From Streptomyces sp. 3214.6 (GTDB lineage: Bacteria > Actinomycetota > Actinomycetes > Streptomycetales > Streptomycetaceae), in the NCBI RefSeq assembly GCF_900129855.1, contig NZ_LT670819.1:7254001-7318000 (forward strand): a DNA stretch of 64,000 bases, given 5' to 3'. The notes under the pieces were generated by a model that ran no database searches, was not told the origin of the DNA, and saw only the letters and a program-made list of their open reading frames with translations. Below, in pieces: positions 32,542 through 40,511 of this stretch (the stretch's first letter is position 1; each line of letters begins with the position of its first letter). Made by a program: the position numbers and the translations under genes.

Positions 32542-33048
32542 ATGAGCGAAGAGCGTCCCACGCCCGACGCCGCCGGGGAGCCCGCCGGGACAGAGCACAT
32601 CGACGACGGGCCCCGCGCCAGCGACGCCGACGCCTGGGCCACCGCCGCCGCCGAGGACCTGGCCGAGGAGAAGGCCCGCCGCCGCGCCCAGTACGGCCCG
32701 CCCCAGGGCTCGGCCGCCGAGGAACTGCGCAGGCTCGTCGACGCGGTCGGCGAGAAGCTGTCGTCGATCCAGTCCCCGCTGCTCGGAGCGGTCGCCGGGC
32801 CCGCCGCCCAGCAGGTGGTCCGCCAGGTCGTCCAGCAGGCCAAGGCCGCCGTGGAACCCGTCATCGAGCGCAACCCGGACGTCTTCGACCACCTCGCGGC
32901 GGCAGGCACCGAACTCCTCGCGGCCTACCGCTCGGCCGTCCAGACCCAGGAACGGCGCTGGACGACCAGAGCGGACGACCCGCGCGACGACCCCCGCCGC
33001 GACGGCGGCGACGACACCGGTCCCGGCCAGCGCATCGACTTGGACTGA
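32542..33048 (+). CDS. SCO2127-like protein (DUF5304), upstream partner of glucokinase
   Basis: A 168-residue acidic protein without recognisable enzymatic motif. A disordered charged N-terminus (MSEERPTPDAAGEPAGTEHI) is followed by a helical central part (EELRRLVDAVGEKLSSIQSPLLG...VVQQAKAAVEPVIERNPDVFDHL) and a disordered acidic end. By sequence pattern and position directly before glkA it matches S. coelicolor SCO2127, reported to influence glucose uptake and glucokinase activity. AGGAG lies upstream of the ATG. Function here is by analogy. Confidence 0.75.
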   Translation: MSEERPTPDAAGEPAGTEHIDDGPRASDADAWATAAAEDLAEEKARRRAQYGPPQGSAAEELRRLVDAVGEKLSSIQSPLLGAVAGPAAQQVVRQVVQQAKAAVEPVIERNPDVFDHLAAAGTELLAAYRSAVQTQERRWTTRADDPRDDPRRDGGDDTGPGQRIDLD

Positions 33049-33115
33049 GGCCCTTCCACGGCAGGGCCTCGGGTACGGTTGGCCGTAGCGGGGCTCGACC
33101 GAAACTGAGGGATTC

Positions 33116-34069
33116 ATGGGACTCACCATCGGCGTCGACATCGGCGGCACGAAGATCGCGGCCGGCGTGGTCGACGAGGAAGGCAACATCCTCTCGACCC
33201 ACAAGGTGCCGACCCCGGGCACGCCGGAGGGCATCGTGGACGCCATCGCCTCGGCGGTGGAGGGCGCACGCGTCGGGCACCAGATCGTCGGCGTCGGCAT
33301 CGGCGCCGCCGGTTACGTCAACCGCCAGCGCTCGGAGGTCTACTTCGCGCCCAACATCCACTGGCGCAACGAGCCGCTGAAGGACAAGGTCGAGGCCCGC
33401 GTGGGCCTCCCCGTCGTCGTGGAGAACGACGCCAACGCCGCCGCGTGGGGCGAGTACAAGTTCGGCGCGGGCAAGGGCCACCGCAACGTCATCTGCATCA
33501 CCCTCGGCACCGGCCTCGGCGGCGGCATCATCATCGGCAACAAGCTGCGCCGCGGCCACTTCGGCGTCGCCGCCGAGTTCGGCCACATCCGCATGGTGCC
33601 GGACGGCCTGCTGTGCGGCTGCGGCTCGCAGGGCTGCTGGGAGCAGTACGCCTCCGGCCGCGCCCTCGTCCGCTACGCCAAGCAGCGCGCCAACGCCACC
33701 CCGGAGAACGCCGAGCTCCTGCTCGGCCTGGGCGACGGCAGCCCCGAGGGCATCGAGGGCAAGCACATCTCGATGGCCGCCCGGCAGGGCGACCCGGTCG
33801 CCGTCGACTCCTACCGGGAGCTCGCCCGCTGGGCCGGCGCCGGCCTCGCCGACCTGGCCTCGCTCTTCGACCCGTCCGCCTTCATCGTCGGCGGCGGCCT
33901 CTCCGACGAGGGCGAACTGGTCCTCGACCCGATCCGCAAGTCGTACAAGCGCTGGCTGGTCGGCGGCAACTGGCGCCCGGTCGCCGAGGTGATCGCCGCC
34001 CAACTCGGCAACGAGGCCGGCCTGGTCGGCGCAGCGGACCTGGCGAGAGAGCCCGACCCCATCATGTGA
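33116..34069 (+). CDS. glkA: ROK-family glucokinase
   Basis: A 317-residue glucokinase, the same length as S. coelicolor GlkA. It has the phosphate loop TIGVDIGGTKIAAGVVD at residues 4-20, the sugar site VENDANAAAWGEYKFGAGKGH, and the ROK zinc motif CGCGSQGCWEQYASG with three cysteines and the upstream histidine in EFGHIRM. It phosphorylates glucose with ATP and in Streptomyces is central to carbon catabolite repression. It follows the SCO2127-like gene by 67 bases. Confidence 0.96.
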   Translation: MGLTIGVDIGGTKIAAGVVDEEGNILSTHKVPTPGTPEGIVDAIASAVEGARVGHQIVGVGIGAAGYVNRQRSEVYFAPNIHWRNEPLKDKVEARVGLPVVVENDANAAAWGEYKFGAGKGHRNVICITLGTGLGGGIIIGNKLRRGHFGVAAEFGHIRMVPDGLLCGCGSQGCWEQYASGRALVRYAKQRANATPENAELLLGLGDGSPEGIEGKHISMAARQGDPVAVDSYRELARWAGAGLADLASLFDPSAFIVGGGLSDEGELVLDPIRKSYKRWLVGGNWRPVAEVIAAQLGNEAGLVGAADLAREPDPIM

Positions 34070-34077
34070 CGGCCGCC

Positions 34078-34171
34078 CAGGGGCGCGGGGCCGTATGCAG
34101 GTGCGGCTCCGCCGCGGTGGGCGCGAGCGACCACGACGAACCGGAAGCCGCGCACCGACCTCGCGCCCCTG
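34078..34171. repeat. Palindrome-bounded intergenic element
   Basis: CAGGGGCGCG (34078-34087) and CGCGCCCCTG (34162-34171) form a perfect 10-bp inverted repeat around 74 bases that include GACCACGACGAACC, a sequence common in Streptomyces intergenic repeats. It lies between glkA and the next gene and may act as a terminator. Confidence 0.5.
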
Positions 34172-34216
34172 AGGTCTGCCGTGCCGATCCGAACGGCGGG
34201 TCCCGGCCATCGGGCG

Positions 34217-34222
34217 TAAATT
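34217..34222 (+). promoter_or_regulatory. -10 box of a leaderless promoter
   Basis: TAAATT is 7 bases from the ATG at 34230; no ribosome binding site is present. Confidence 0.45.
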
Positions 34223-34229
34223 GATCACC

Positions 34230-34976
34230 ATGACGCTGCTCCCCAACTCCCGCACCGAGCCCGACGGTTCCTCCGTCATCCGCGTCCTGAGCTACAACAT
34301 CCGCTCCATGCGGGACGACACCGACGCCCTCGCCCGCGTCATCACCGCCTGCGCCCCCGACCTGGTCCTCGTCCAGGAATCGCCGATCTTCTTCCGCTGG
34401 CGCAAGAAACTGGCGCGTCTCGCCTCGGCCACCGGCCAGGTGATCCTCACCGGCGGCGGCACGGCCGCGGGCCCCGCGATCCTCTGCTCGCTCCGGGCGA
34501 CCGTCGAACGCACCGAGGACGTCCTGCTGCCCCTCACTCCCGGTGAGTTCCGCCGCGGTCTGGCCACCGCCGTGGTCCGCTTCGGGGGCGCCCGCCTGGG
34601 CGTCGTCAGCTGCCATCTCAGCCTCCGCGAGGACGAGCGCTACGACCAGGGCGGCATGGTTCTCGACCGGCTCGCCGGGATGGGCGTGGAGCACGCGGTC
34701 GCGGGCGGCGACATCAACGAGAGACCCGAGGGACGCACCTTCGCCCGCCTCTCCACCGTCCTCCGGGACTGCTACACCGCCGCACCCTGGGGCGCCGAGC
34801 ACACCTTCCCGGCCGCCGGACCGACCCGCCGCATCGACGGAATCTTCGTGACGAAGGGCGTGGAGGTGCTGGGCTGCGGGGTGCCCCTCGGCCTGCCGGG
34901 CATCACCGAGAACGACTTGAGGACAGCCACGGACCACCTCCCGATCCTCGCCGCCCTCAGAATCCCCGCCAGTTAG
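34230..34976 (+). CDS. Endonuclease/exonuclease/phosphatase family protein
   Basis: A 248-residue protein of the EEP fold (DNase I/ExoIII-like). Visible motifs are RVLSYNIRSMRDD at the N-terminus, DLVLVQESP with the metal-binding glutamate, GGDINERPEG with the catalytic D-x-N, and the C-terminal TDHLPILAAL with the catalytic histidine. Substrate, whether nucleic acid or a phospholipid/phosphoester, cannot be told. The ATG at 34230 is preferred to the TTG at 34221 because of the -10 box directly upstream. Confidence 0.86.
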   Translation: MTLLPNSRTEPDGSSVIRVLSYNIRSMRDDTDALARVITACAPDLVLVQESPIFFRWRKKLARLASATGQVILTGGGTAAGPAILCSLRATVERTEDVLLPLTPGEFRRGLATAVVRFGGARLGVVSCHLSLREDERYDQGGMVLDRLAGMGVEHAVAGGDINERPEGRTFARLSTVLRDCYTAAPWGAEHTFPAAGPTRRIDGIFVTKGVEVLGCGVPLGLPGITENDLRTATDHLPILAALRIPAS

Positions 34977-35013
34977 CGCCCCGCGTCAGACGACCGCCGT
35001 CAGACGACCGCCC

Positions 35014-35673
35014 TCAGACGACAGCCCCCCGTCCCGGATCTCCTTCGTCCTCGTCGTCCGTGCGCATGCGCATCACCAGGGTGGCGAAGCCGCCGAGGAA
35101 GCCGCCGATGCCGACGGTCGACAGCCACCACGTCATCTCCCAGCCCAGCAGCACCGCGAGCAGCAGCAACACCGGCCCGCCGATCACCCCGAGCCAGGCG
35201 AACTTGGCCGTGGTGTCGGCGGCGGGCAGCGGCGGCGGCTCCGGCGGGACGAAGTGACCCTCGTCGTCCTCGTCGAAGTCCTCCTCCGCAGGCTCGGGAG
35301 CCGTGTAGTCGCGCGGGCCGACACCGGGCGCGAAGGCGATCGAGCTGCCCAGCGGCTTGGCCGGTTTCTTCTCCTCGCCGGGCTCCTTCTCGGGCTCTTT
35401 GCCGGGTTCCGTCCCGGCGTCCGTCGTCGGCTCCTCGTCGTTCGTCCCGACCTCGAGGAGCGCCAGGTTCTCGATCGACTTGAACGGCTTCGCCCCCGGC
35501 GGGTCCGGCGGCTCCTCGCCGTACCCCGCGACGATCGCCGCCCACGCGGCGTCCTCGTCGAAGGGCACGTTCTGCTCCTGCGACTCGCGGCCCTCCCGGC
35601 CCCCCTGGCCCTCCAGGCCGTCCCGCTCGTCCCGGTTCTCCCGGTCCTCGCGGTCGGAGTCGTGCTCAGCCAC
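35014..35673 (-). CDS. Acidic protein with two C-terminal membrane helices, unknown function
   Basis: A 219-residue protein with a long disordered, very acidic N-terminal region (repeats of RDE, EKEPGEEKKP, PAEEDFDEDDEGHF) and two C-terminal membrane segments (FAWLGVIGGPVLLLLAVLLGW and WWLSTVGIGGFLGGFATLVM). The stretch NVPFDEDAAWAAIVAGYGEEP suggests a short conserved interaction motif. It was not recognised as a named family. The stop of the upstream hydrolase is not involved: this gene lies upstream of the hydrolase only in map order, and it overlaps the hydrolase end by 8 bp in the same strand direction. Confidence 0.75.
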   Translation of the reverse strand: MAEHDSDREDRENRDERDGLEGQGGREGRESQEQNVPFDEDAAWAAIVAGYGEEPPDPPGAKPFKSIENLALLEVGTNDEEPTTDAGTEPGKEPEKEPGEEKKPAKPLGSSIAFAPGVGPRDYTAPEPAEEDFDEDDEGHFVPPEPPPLPAADTTAKFAWLGVIGGPVLLLLAVLLGWEMTWWLSTVGIGGFLGGFATLVMRMRTDDEDEGDPGRGAVV

Positions 35674-36454
35674 CTACGGCCGTCCCTTCCTTGCCGACAC
35701 TGGGCGCGATCCGGGCGATGAACGCGTAGCTCTCCTCGAAGATCCGGTCCGCATCGAGGTCCAACGTTGCCACGTGGTAACTCTGTTCCAGCAGGATCTC
35801 GGTCACGTCCGTCGACGAGACCCGGCTGAGGATCCGGGCCGAGTCGGCCGGTGGCACGACATGGTCGCGCACGCTGTGCAGGAGCAGCAGCGGCTGGGTG
35901 ACCTGCGGAAGCTCGGTGTCGACCAGACGCAGAAAGGTGCGCAGGGAGTGCGCCGAGTGCAGCGGCACCCGGTCGTAACCGGTCTCCAGGACGCCCTCCT
36001 TCGCGATGTCGCTGGTGATCCCCTTCGTCGTCCGCACGACATGGCGGGCCACCGGAAGGGCGTACGGGGACAGGCCGTGCAGCTTGTTCGACGGGTTGAC
36101 GACGATGACGCCCTCGATCCCGCCCGCGCCCTCGCCGTGCTTCGCGGCCAGCCGCAGGGCCAGCGTGCCGCCCATCGACAGGCCCGCCACGAACACCTGA
36201 GTGCAGCGGGCGCGCAGGGCGCGAAGCTCGCGGTCCACTTCCGCGTACCAGTCCTGCCAGCCGGTGAGCGCCATGTCCTGCCAGCGCGTGCCGTGTCCGG
36301 GCAGCAGGGGCAGCGACACGGTCAGGCCCTGCCCGGCCAGGTGGCGGGCCCAGGGGCGCAGCGACTGCGGGGAACCGGTGAAACCGTGACAGAGGAGGAC
36401 CCCGACCTCCCCGCCCTCATGGCGGTACGGCTCGGCTCCAGGAAGGACCGGCAA
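35666..36454 (-). CDS. Alpha/beta hydrolase (carboxylesterase/monoacylglycerol lipase type)
   Basis: A 262-residue cytoplasmic esterase. The oxyanion region is LLCHGFTGSPQS, the nucleophile elbow GLSMGG (Ser about 94), the acid in SVRDHVVPPAD and the histidine in QSYHVATLDLD, spaced as in Geobacillus Est30 and bacterial monoacylglycerol lipases. It reads into the acidic membrane-protein gene with an 8-bp overlap (35666-35673), so the two are translated from one mRNA with this gene first. It is divergent from the acyltransferase gene of phospholipid synthesis. Confidence 0.88.
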   Translation of the reverse strand: MPVLPGAEPYRHEGGEVGVLLCHGFTGSPQSLRPWARHLAGQGLTVSLPLLPGHGTRWQDMALTGWQDWYAEVDRELRALRARCTQVFVAGLSMGGTLALRLAAKHGEGAGGIEGVIVVNPSNKLHGLSPYALPVARHVVRTTKGITSDIAKEGVLETGYDRVPLHSAHSLRTFLRLVDTELPQVTQPLLLLHSVRDHVVPPADSARILSRVSSTDVTEILLEQSYHVATLDLDADRIFEESYAFIARIAPSVGKEGTAVGG

Positions 36455-36598
36455 CTTCGGTCTCCTGTTCTTCGTCTGTTCTTCGTGGGAGGGACGTGTG
36501 CTTCACCGTACGCGACCCCACTGACACCGACCAGGGTCGTCGGAGCCTTTGCCGGGACTCCGGGATAAGGTCTGATGACACACACAGGAGGCACTCGG

Positions 36599-37462
36599 TT
36601 GTTGTACGGCGCGATGAAGGTCGCTATCGGGGGACCATTGAAGGTCACCTTCCGGCCCTGGGTGGAAGGCCTCGAGAACATTCCCGCCGAGGGCCCCGCG
36701 ATCCTGGCGAGCAACCATCTGTCCTTCTCGGACTCGTTCTTCCTGCCCGCGGTCCTCGACCGCAAGGTCACGTTCATCGCGAAGGCCGAGTACTTCACCA
36801 CGCCCGGTGTGAAGGGGCGGCTGACGGCGGCGTTCTTCAAGGGCGTCGGCCAGCTCCCGGTGGACCGCTCGGGCGCGCGCGGCGCGGGTGAGGCCGCCGT
36901 CAAGAGCGGCATCGAGGTGCTGGAGCGCGGCGAGCTGTTCGGCATCTACCCGGAGGGCACCCGCTCGCCCGACGGCCGTCTCTACCGCGGCAAGCCGGGC
37001 GGCCTCGCGCGCGTGGCGCTCGCCACCGGCGCGCCCGTGATCCCGGTCGCCATGATCGACACCGAGAAGATCCAGCCCCCGGGGAAGGTCCTGCCGAAGG
37101 TCATGCGGCCCGGCATCCGCATCGGCAGGCCGCTGGACTTCAGCCGCTACCAGGGCATGGACCACGACCGCTTCGTGCTGCGCGCGCTGACCGACGAGGT
37201 CATGTACGAGATCATGAAGCTCTCCGGCCAGGAGTACGTCGACATGTACGCGACCGCCGCGAAGCGCCAGATAGCGGACGCGGCGAAGGCCGACAAGGAA
37301 GCGGAGAAGGCCGCGAAGGCGGCCCTCGCGCAGGCCGAGAAGGAACAGGCCGAGAAGGAACAGGCCGAGTTGGAACGGGCCGAGGAAGAGCAGGCCGAGG
37401 ACGAGTCGGCCGACGAAGAGCAGGCAGAGGAAGAGCGGGTCGAGAAGGAACAAGAGCGGTAG
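36599..37462 (+). CDS. 1-acyl-sn-glycerol-3-phosphate acyltransferase (PlsC family) with charged tail
   Basis: A PlsC-type acyltransferase of about 287 residues. Motif I is SNHLSFSDSFF (H-x4-D), motif III is EGTRSPDGRLYRGKPG, and motif IV is around VIPVAMIDTEK. It makes phosphatidic acid from lysophosphatidic acid at the membrane. I place the start at the TTG at 36599 because AGGAGG lies 7 bases upstream; the ATG at 36575 lies before that site. The last 50 residues are an imperfect repeat of EQAEKEQ/ELERAEEEQ type, a highly charged helix absent from typical PlsC proteins. Confidence 0.88.
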   Translation: MLYGAMKVAIGGPLKVTFRPWVEGLENIPAEGPAILASNHLSFSDSFFLPAVLDRKVTFIAKAEYFTTPGVKGRLTAAFFKGVGQLPVDRSGARGAGEAAVKSGIEVLERGELFGIYPEGTRSPDGRLYRGKPGGLARVALATGAPVIPVAMIDTEKIQPPGKVLPKVMRPGIRIGRPLDFSRYQGMDHDRFVLRALTDEVMYEIMKLSGQEYVDMYATAAKRQIADAAKADKEAEKAAKAALAQAEKEQAEKEQAELERAEEEQAEDESADEEQAEEERVEKEQER

Positions 37463-37492
37463 TCGGCGCTCCGGGGGCGGGGGACTGGACGG

Positions 37493-38725
37493 ATGGCCAG
37501 GCGCGAAAAAGTCATGAGGATGTCGGTCGAGCTGCCGCTGTGGCGTGCGCTCACCGCCTACCGGGTGCTGACGATGCTGTACGCGGTCGGCCTGTTCGCC
37601 ACCGCCTACGGCGACTACGACCGGCCCGGCATCGCCATCGCCTACTACGTCGTCCTGCTCGGGTGGACGCTCGCCACCCTGCCCCGGGTGCAGAACGCGG
37701 CGGCCTGCACCAAGCGATTCCTCACCCTCGACCTCGCCGTCGCGCTCATAGGGATCGTCCTGACCCCGCTGGTCGTCAACGACCAGCACATCCAGGACGG
37801 CGGCCCCACCCTGCCGTCGATATGGACGGCGGGGTCGGTCCTCGCGTTCGCCATCAAGGGCGGCTGGCGCTGGGCCGCGTTCGCCTCCACTCCCGTCGCC
37901 GCCGCCAACCTGATCGAGCGCGGTCACCCGGCCCGCGACACCGTCCACAACGTGATCCTCGTCTGGGTGGCCTCCATCGCCATCGGCTACGTCGTTGAGG
38001 TCGCCCGCGCCTCCGAGCGCACCCTCGCCCGCGCCCTGGAGATCGAGGCCGCCACGCGGGAACGCGAGCGGCTCGCCCGGGACATCCACGACGGCGTGCT
38101 CCAGGTGCTGGCGATGGTGCAGCGGCGCGGCGCGGTCCTGGGCGGTGAGGCGGCCGAGCTGGGCCGGATGGCCGGCGAGCAGGAGGTCGCGCTGCGCACG
38201 CTGGTCTCCGGCGGGCTGCTGCCGGTCTCCCGGGTGTCGGAGGACGAGGCCGAGGGGGCCGTCGTCCGCGTGGTGGACGAGGACACCGACGACGACGCGG
38301 ACGCGCCTGTCGACCTGCGCGCGCTGCTCGCCCCCTTCGCCGCCGCCCGCGTCAACCTCGCCGAGCCCGGCGCGCCCGTGCTGCTGCCCGCGCCCGCCGC
38401 ACGGGAGCTGGCCGCCGCCGTGAGGGCCGCCCTGGACAACGTCCGCCGGCACGCGGGGGAGGACGCCCGGGCCTGGATCCTGGTCGAGGACGAGCCGGAC
38501 GAGGTGATCGTCACCGTGCGGGACGACGGGCCCGGCATCCCGGAGGGGCGGCTCGCGCAGGCCGAGGGCGAGGGGCGGCTCGGGGTCGCCCAGTCGATCC
38601 GCGGCCGGCTGCGCGACCTCGGCGGCAGCGCCGAGCTGATCTCGACACCGGGGCAGGGCACGGAGGTCGAGCTGACGGTGCCGAAGGCAACGAACGTGAA
38701 GCGGGGGAAGGCAGGACGGCGATGA
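37493..38725 (+). CDS. macS: Two-component sensor histidine kinase MacS
   Basis: A 410-residue NarL-partner type kinase. Four to five membrane helices span about residues 25-165 with little extracellular sequence. The HisKA_3 phospho-acceptor is in RLARDIHDGVLQVL, the N-box is AALDNVRRHA and the G-box DDGPGIP with a later GRLGVAQSIRGR. Gene order (kinase, regulator, phosphofructokinase) matches S. coelicolor SCO2121-SCO2120-SCO2119, the MacRS system that affects morphology and actinorhodin. The signal sensed is unknown; the compact membrane part suggests a membrane or lipid signal. It overlaps macR by 4 bp. Confidence 0.88.
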   Translation: MARREKVMRMSVELPLWRALTAYRVLTMLYAVGLFATAYGDYDRPGIAIAYYVVLLGWTLATLPRVQNAAACTKRFLTLDLAVALIGIVLTPLVVNDQHIQDGGPTLPSIWTAGSVLAFAIKGGWRWAAFASTPVAAANLIERGHPARDTVHNVILVWVASIAIGYVVEVARASERTLARALEIEAATRERERLARDIHDGVLQVLAMVQRRGAVLGGEAAELGRMAGEQEVALRTLVSGGLLPVSRVSEDEAEGAVVRVVDEDTDDDADAPVDLRALLAPFAAARVNLAEPGAPVLLPAPAARELAAAVRAALDNVRRHAGEDARAWILVEDEPDEVIVTVRDDGPGIPEGRLAQAEGEGRLGVAQSIRGRLRDLGGSAELISTPGQGTEVELTVPKATNVKRGKAGRR

Positions 38726-39408
38726 GTGAGGACAAGCGCACAGAACAGGGCCTGATCAAGGTCATGGTGGTCGACGACCACCCCATGTGGCGCGACGCGG
38801 TCGCCCGGGACCTGGCCGAGTCCGGCTTCGACGTGGTCGCCACCGCCGGCGACGGCGAGCAGGCCGTGCGCCGGGCCAGGGCCACCACGCCCGACGTGCT
38901 GGTGCTGGACCTGAACCTGCCCGCGAAGCCGGGCGTCCAGGTGTGCAAGGAGGTCGTCGCCGCCAACCCGGCCCTGCGGGTCCTGGTGCTCTCGGCGAGC
39001 GGCGAGCACGCCGACGTGCTGGAGGCGGTGAAGTCCGGCGCGACCGGCTACCTGCTGAAGTCGGCGTCCACGGAGGAACTGCTGGACGCGGTGCGCCGCA
39101 CGGCCGTCGGCGACCCCGTCTTCACGCCGGGTCTGGCCGGACTGGTCCTCGGCGAGTACCGCCGGCTCGCCTCCGACCCCGGCCCCGTCGCCGGCGACGA
39201 ACCCGACGCGCCCCGCCTCACCGACCGCGAGACCGAGGTGCTGCGCCTGGTCGCCAAGGGCCTGAGCTACAAGCAGATCGCCGAACGTCTCGTCATCTCC
39301 CACCGCACGGTCCAGAACCACGTCCAGAACACCCTCGGCAAGCTGCAGCTGCACAACCGGGTGGAACTGGTCCGGTACGCCCTTGAGCGAGGTCTCGACG
39401 ACGAGTGA
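38722..39408 (+). CDS. macR: NarL/LuxR-type response regulator MacR
   Basis: A 228-residue response regulator. The receiver domain has the acidic pair VVDDHPM, the phospho-acceptor aspartate in VLVLDLNLPAKPG and the lysine in LLKSAST. The C-terminal LuxR helix-turn-helix is LTDRETEVLRLVAKGLSYKQIAERLVISHRTVQNHVQNTLGKL. ATGA overlap with macS couples their translation. In S. coelicolor MacR controls a set of membrane-protein genes and differentiation; the same is assumed here. Confidence 0.9.
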   Translation: MSEDKRTEQGLIKVMVVDDHPMWRDAVARDLAESGFDVVATAGDGEQAVRRARATTPDVLVLDLNLPAKPGVQVCKEVVAANPALRVLVLSASGEHADVLEAVKSGATGYLLKSASTEELLDAVRRTAVGDPVFTPGLAGLVLGEYRRLASDPGPVAGDEPDAPRLTDRETEVLRLVAKGLSYKQIAERLVISHRTVQNHVQNTLGKLQLHNRVELVRYALERGLDDE

Positions 39409-39481
39409 GGGGCGCGCGACACTGACTCCTCGTCAGGCAGTCATGGCTCACGGTCATGACTCACGGCGAAGGGACCCGTCC

Positions 39482-40510
39482 ATGCGCGTCGGAGTACTGA
39501 CCGGAGGCGGGGACTGCCCCGGCCTCAACGCCGTCATCCGGGCCGTCGTCCGCAAGGGCGTGCAGAGCTACGGCCATGAGTTCATCGGCTTCCGGGACGG
39601 CTGGCGGGGCCTCCTCGACGGGAGGACGGTGCCCCTCGGCATTCCCGCCGTGCGCGGCATCCTGCCCCGCGGCGGCACGATCCTCGGCTCCTCGCGGACC
39701 AACCCCCTCAAGGAGGAGGACGGCGTCCGCCGGATCAAGGACACCCTCGCCGGGCAGGGCGTGGACGCCCTCGTCACCATCGGCGGCGAGGACACCCTCG
39801 GCGTCGCGGCCCGCCTGTGCGACGAGTTCGCGGTGCCCTGCGTCGGCGTTCCGAAGACCATCGACAACGACCTGTCGGCCACCGACTACACCTTCGGCTT
39901 CGACACCGCCGTCGGCATCGCGACCGAGGCCATCGACCGTCTGCACACCACCGCCGAGTCCCACATGCGGGTCCTGGTCGTGGAGGTGATGGGCCGTCAC
40001 GCGGGCTGGATCGCCCTCCACGCCGGCCTGGCCGGCGGCGCCAACGTCATCCTCATCCCCGAGCAGCGCTTCGACGTCGAGCAGGTCTGCACCTGGGTGG
40101 CCTCCCGCTTCCGGGCGTCGTACGCCCCGATCGTGGTGGTCGCCGAGGGCGCGATGCCGAAGGACGGCGACGTCGTCCTCAAGGACGGCTCACTGGACTC
40201 CTTCGGGCACGTCCGGCTGTCCGGCGTCGGCGAGTGGCTCGCCAAGGAGATCGAGCGCCGGACGGGGAACGAGGCCCGTACGACGGTCCTCGGCCACGTC
40301 CAGCGCGGCGGCACCCCGAGCGCCTTCGACCGCTGGCTCGCCACCCGCTTCGGCCTGCACGCCATCGACGCCGTCCACGAGGGCGACTTCGGCAAGATGG
40401 TCGCCCTGCGCGGCACGGACATCGTCCGCGTACCGATCGCGGAGGCGACGGCCAGACTGAAGACCGTCGACCCGAAGCTGTACGCGGAAGTGGGCGTGTT
40501 CTTCGGCTGA
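39482..40510 (+). CDS. pfkA: 6-phosphofructokinase, group III, with PPi-type specificity residues
   Basis: A 342-residue phosphofructokinase, start MRVGVLTGGGDCPGLNAVIR. The residues that separate ATP from pyrophosphate enzymes are aspartate in GGEDT (D104) and lysine in PKTIDND (K125), the pair found in the PPi-dependent Amycolatopsis methanolica enzyme as recalled; ATP enzymes have glycine at the first of these. So PPi or dual phosphoryl donor use is predicted even though it sits at the locus called pfkA in Streptomyces. Active-site MGRHAGWIALHAG and GHVQRGGTPSAFDR are intact. It converges with the anthranilate synthase gene. Confidence 0.9.
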   Translation: MRVGVLTGGGDCPGLNAVIRAVVRKGVQSYGHEFIGFRDGWRGLLDGRTVPLGIPAVRGILPRGGTILGSSRTNPLKEEDGVRRIKDTLAGQGVDALVTIGGEDTLGVAARLCDEFAVPCVGVPKTIDNDLSATDYTFGFDTAVGIATEAIDRLHTTAESHMRVLVVEVMGRHAGWIALHAGLAGGANVILIPEQRFDVEQVCTWVASRFRASYAPIVVVAEGAMPKDGDVVLKDGSLDSFGHVRLSGVGEWLAKEIERRTGNEARTTVLGHVQRGGTPSAFDRWLATRFGLHAIDAVHEGDFGKMVALRGTDIVRVPIAEATARLKTVDPKLYAEVGVFFG

Positions 40511-40511
40511 C

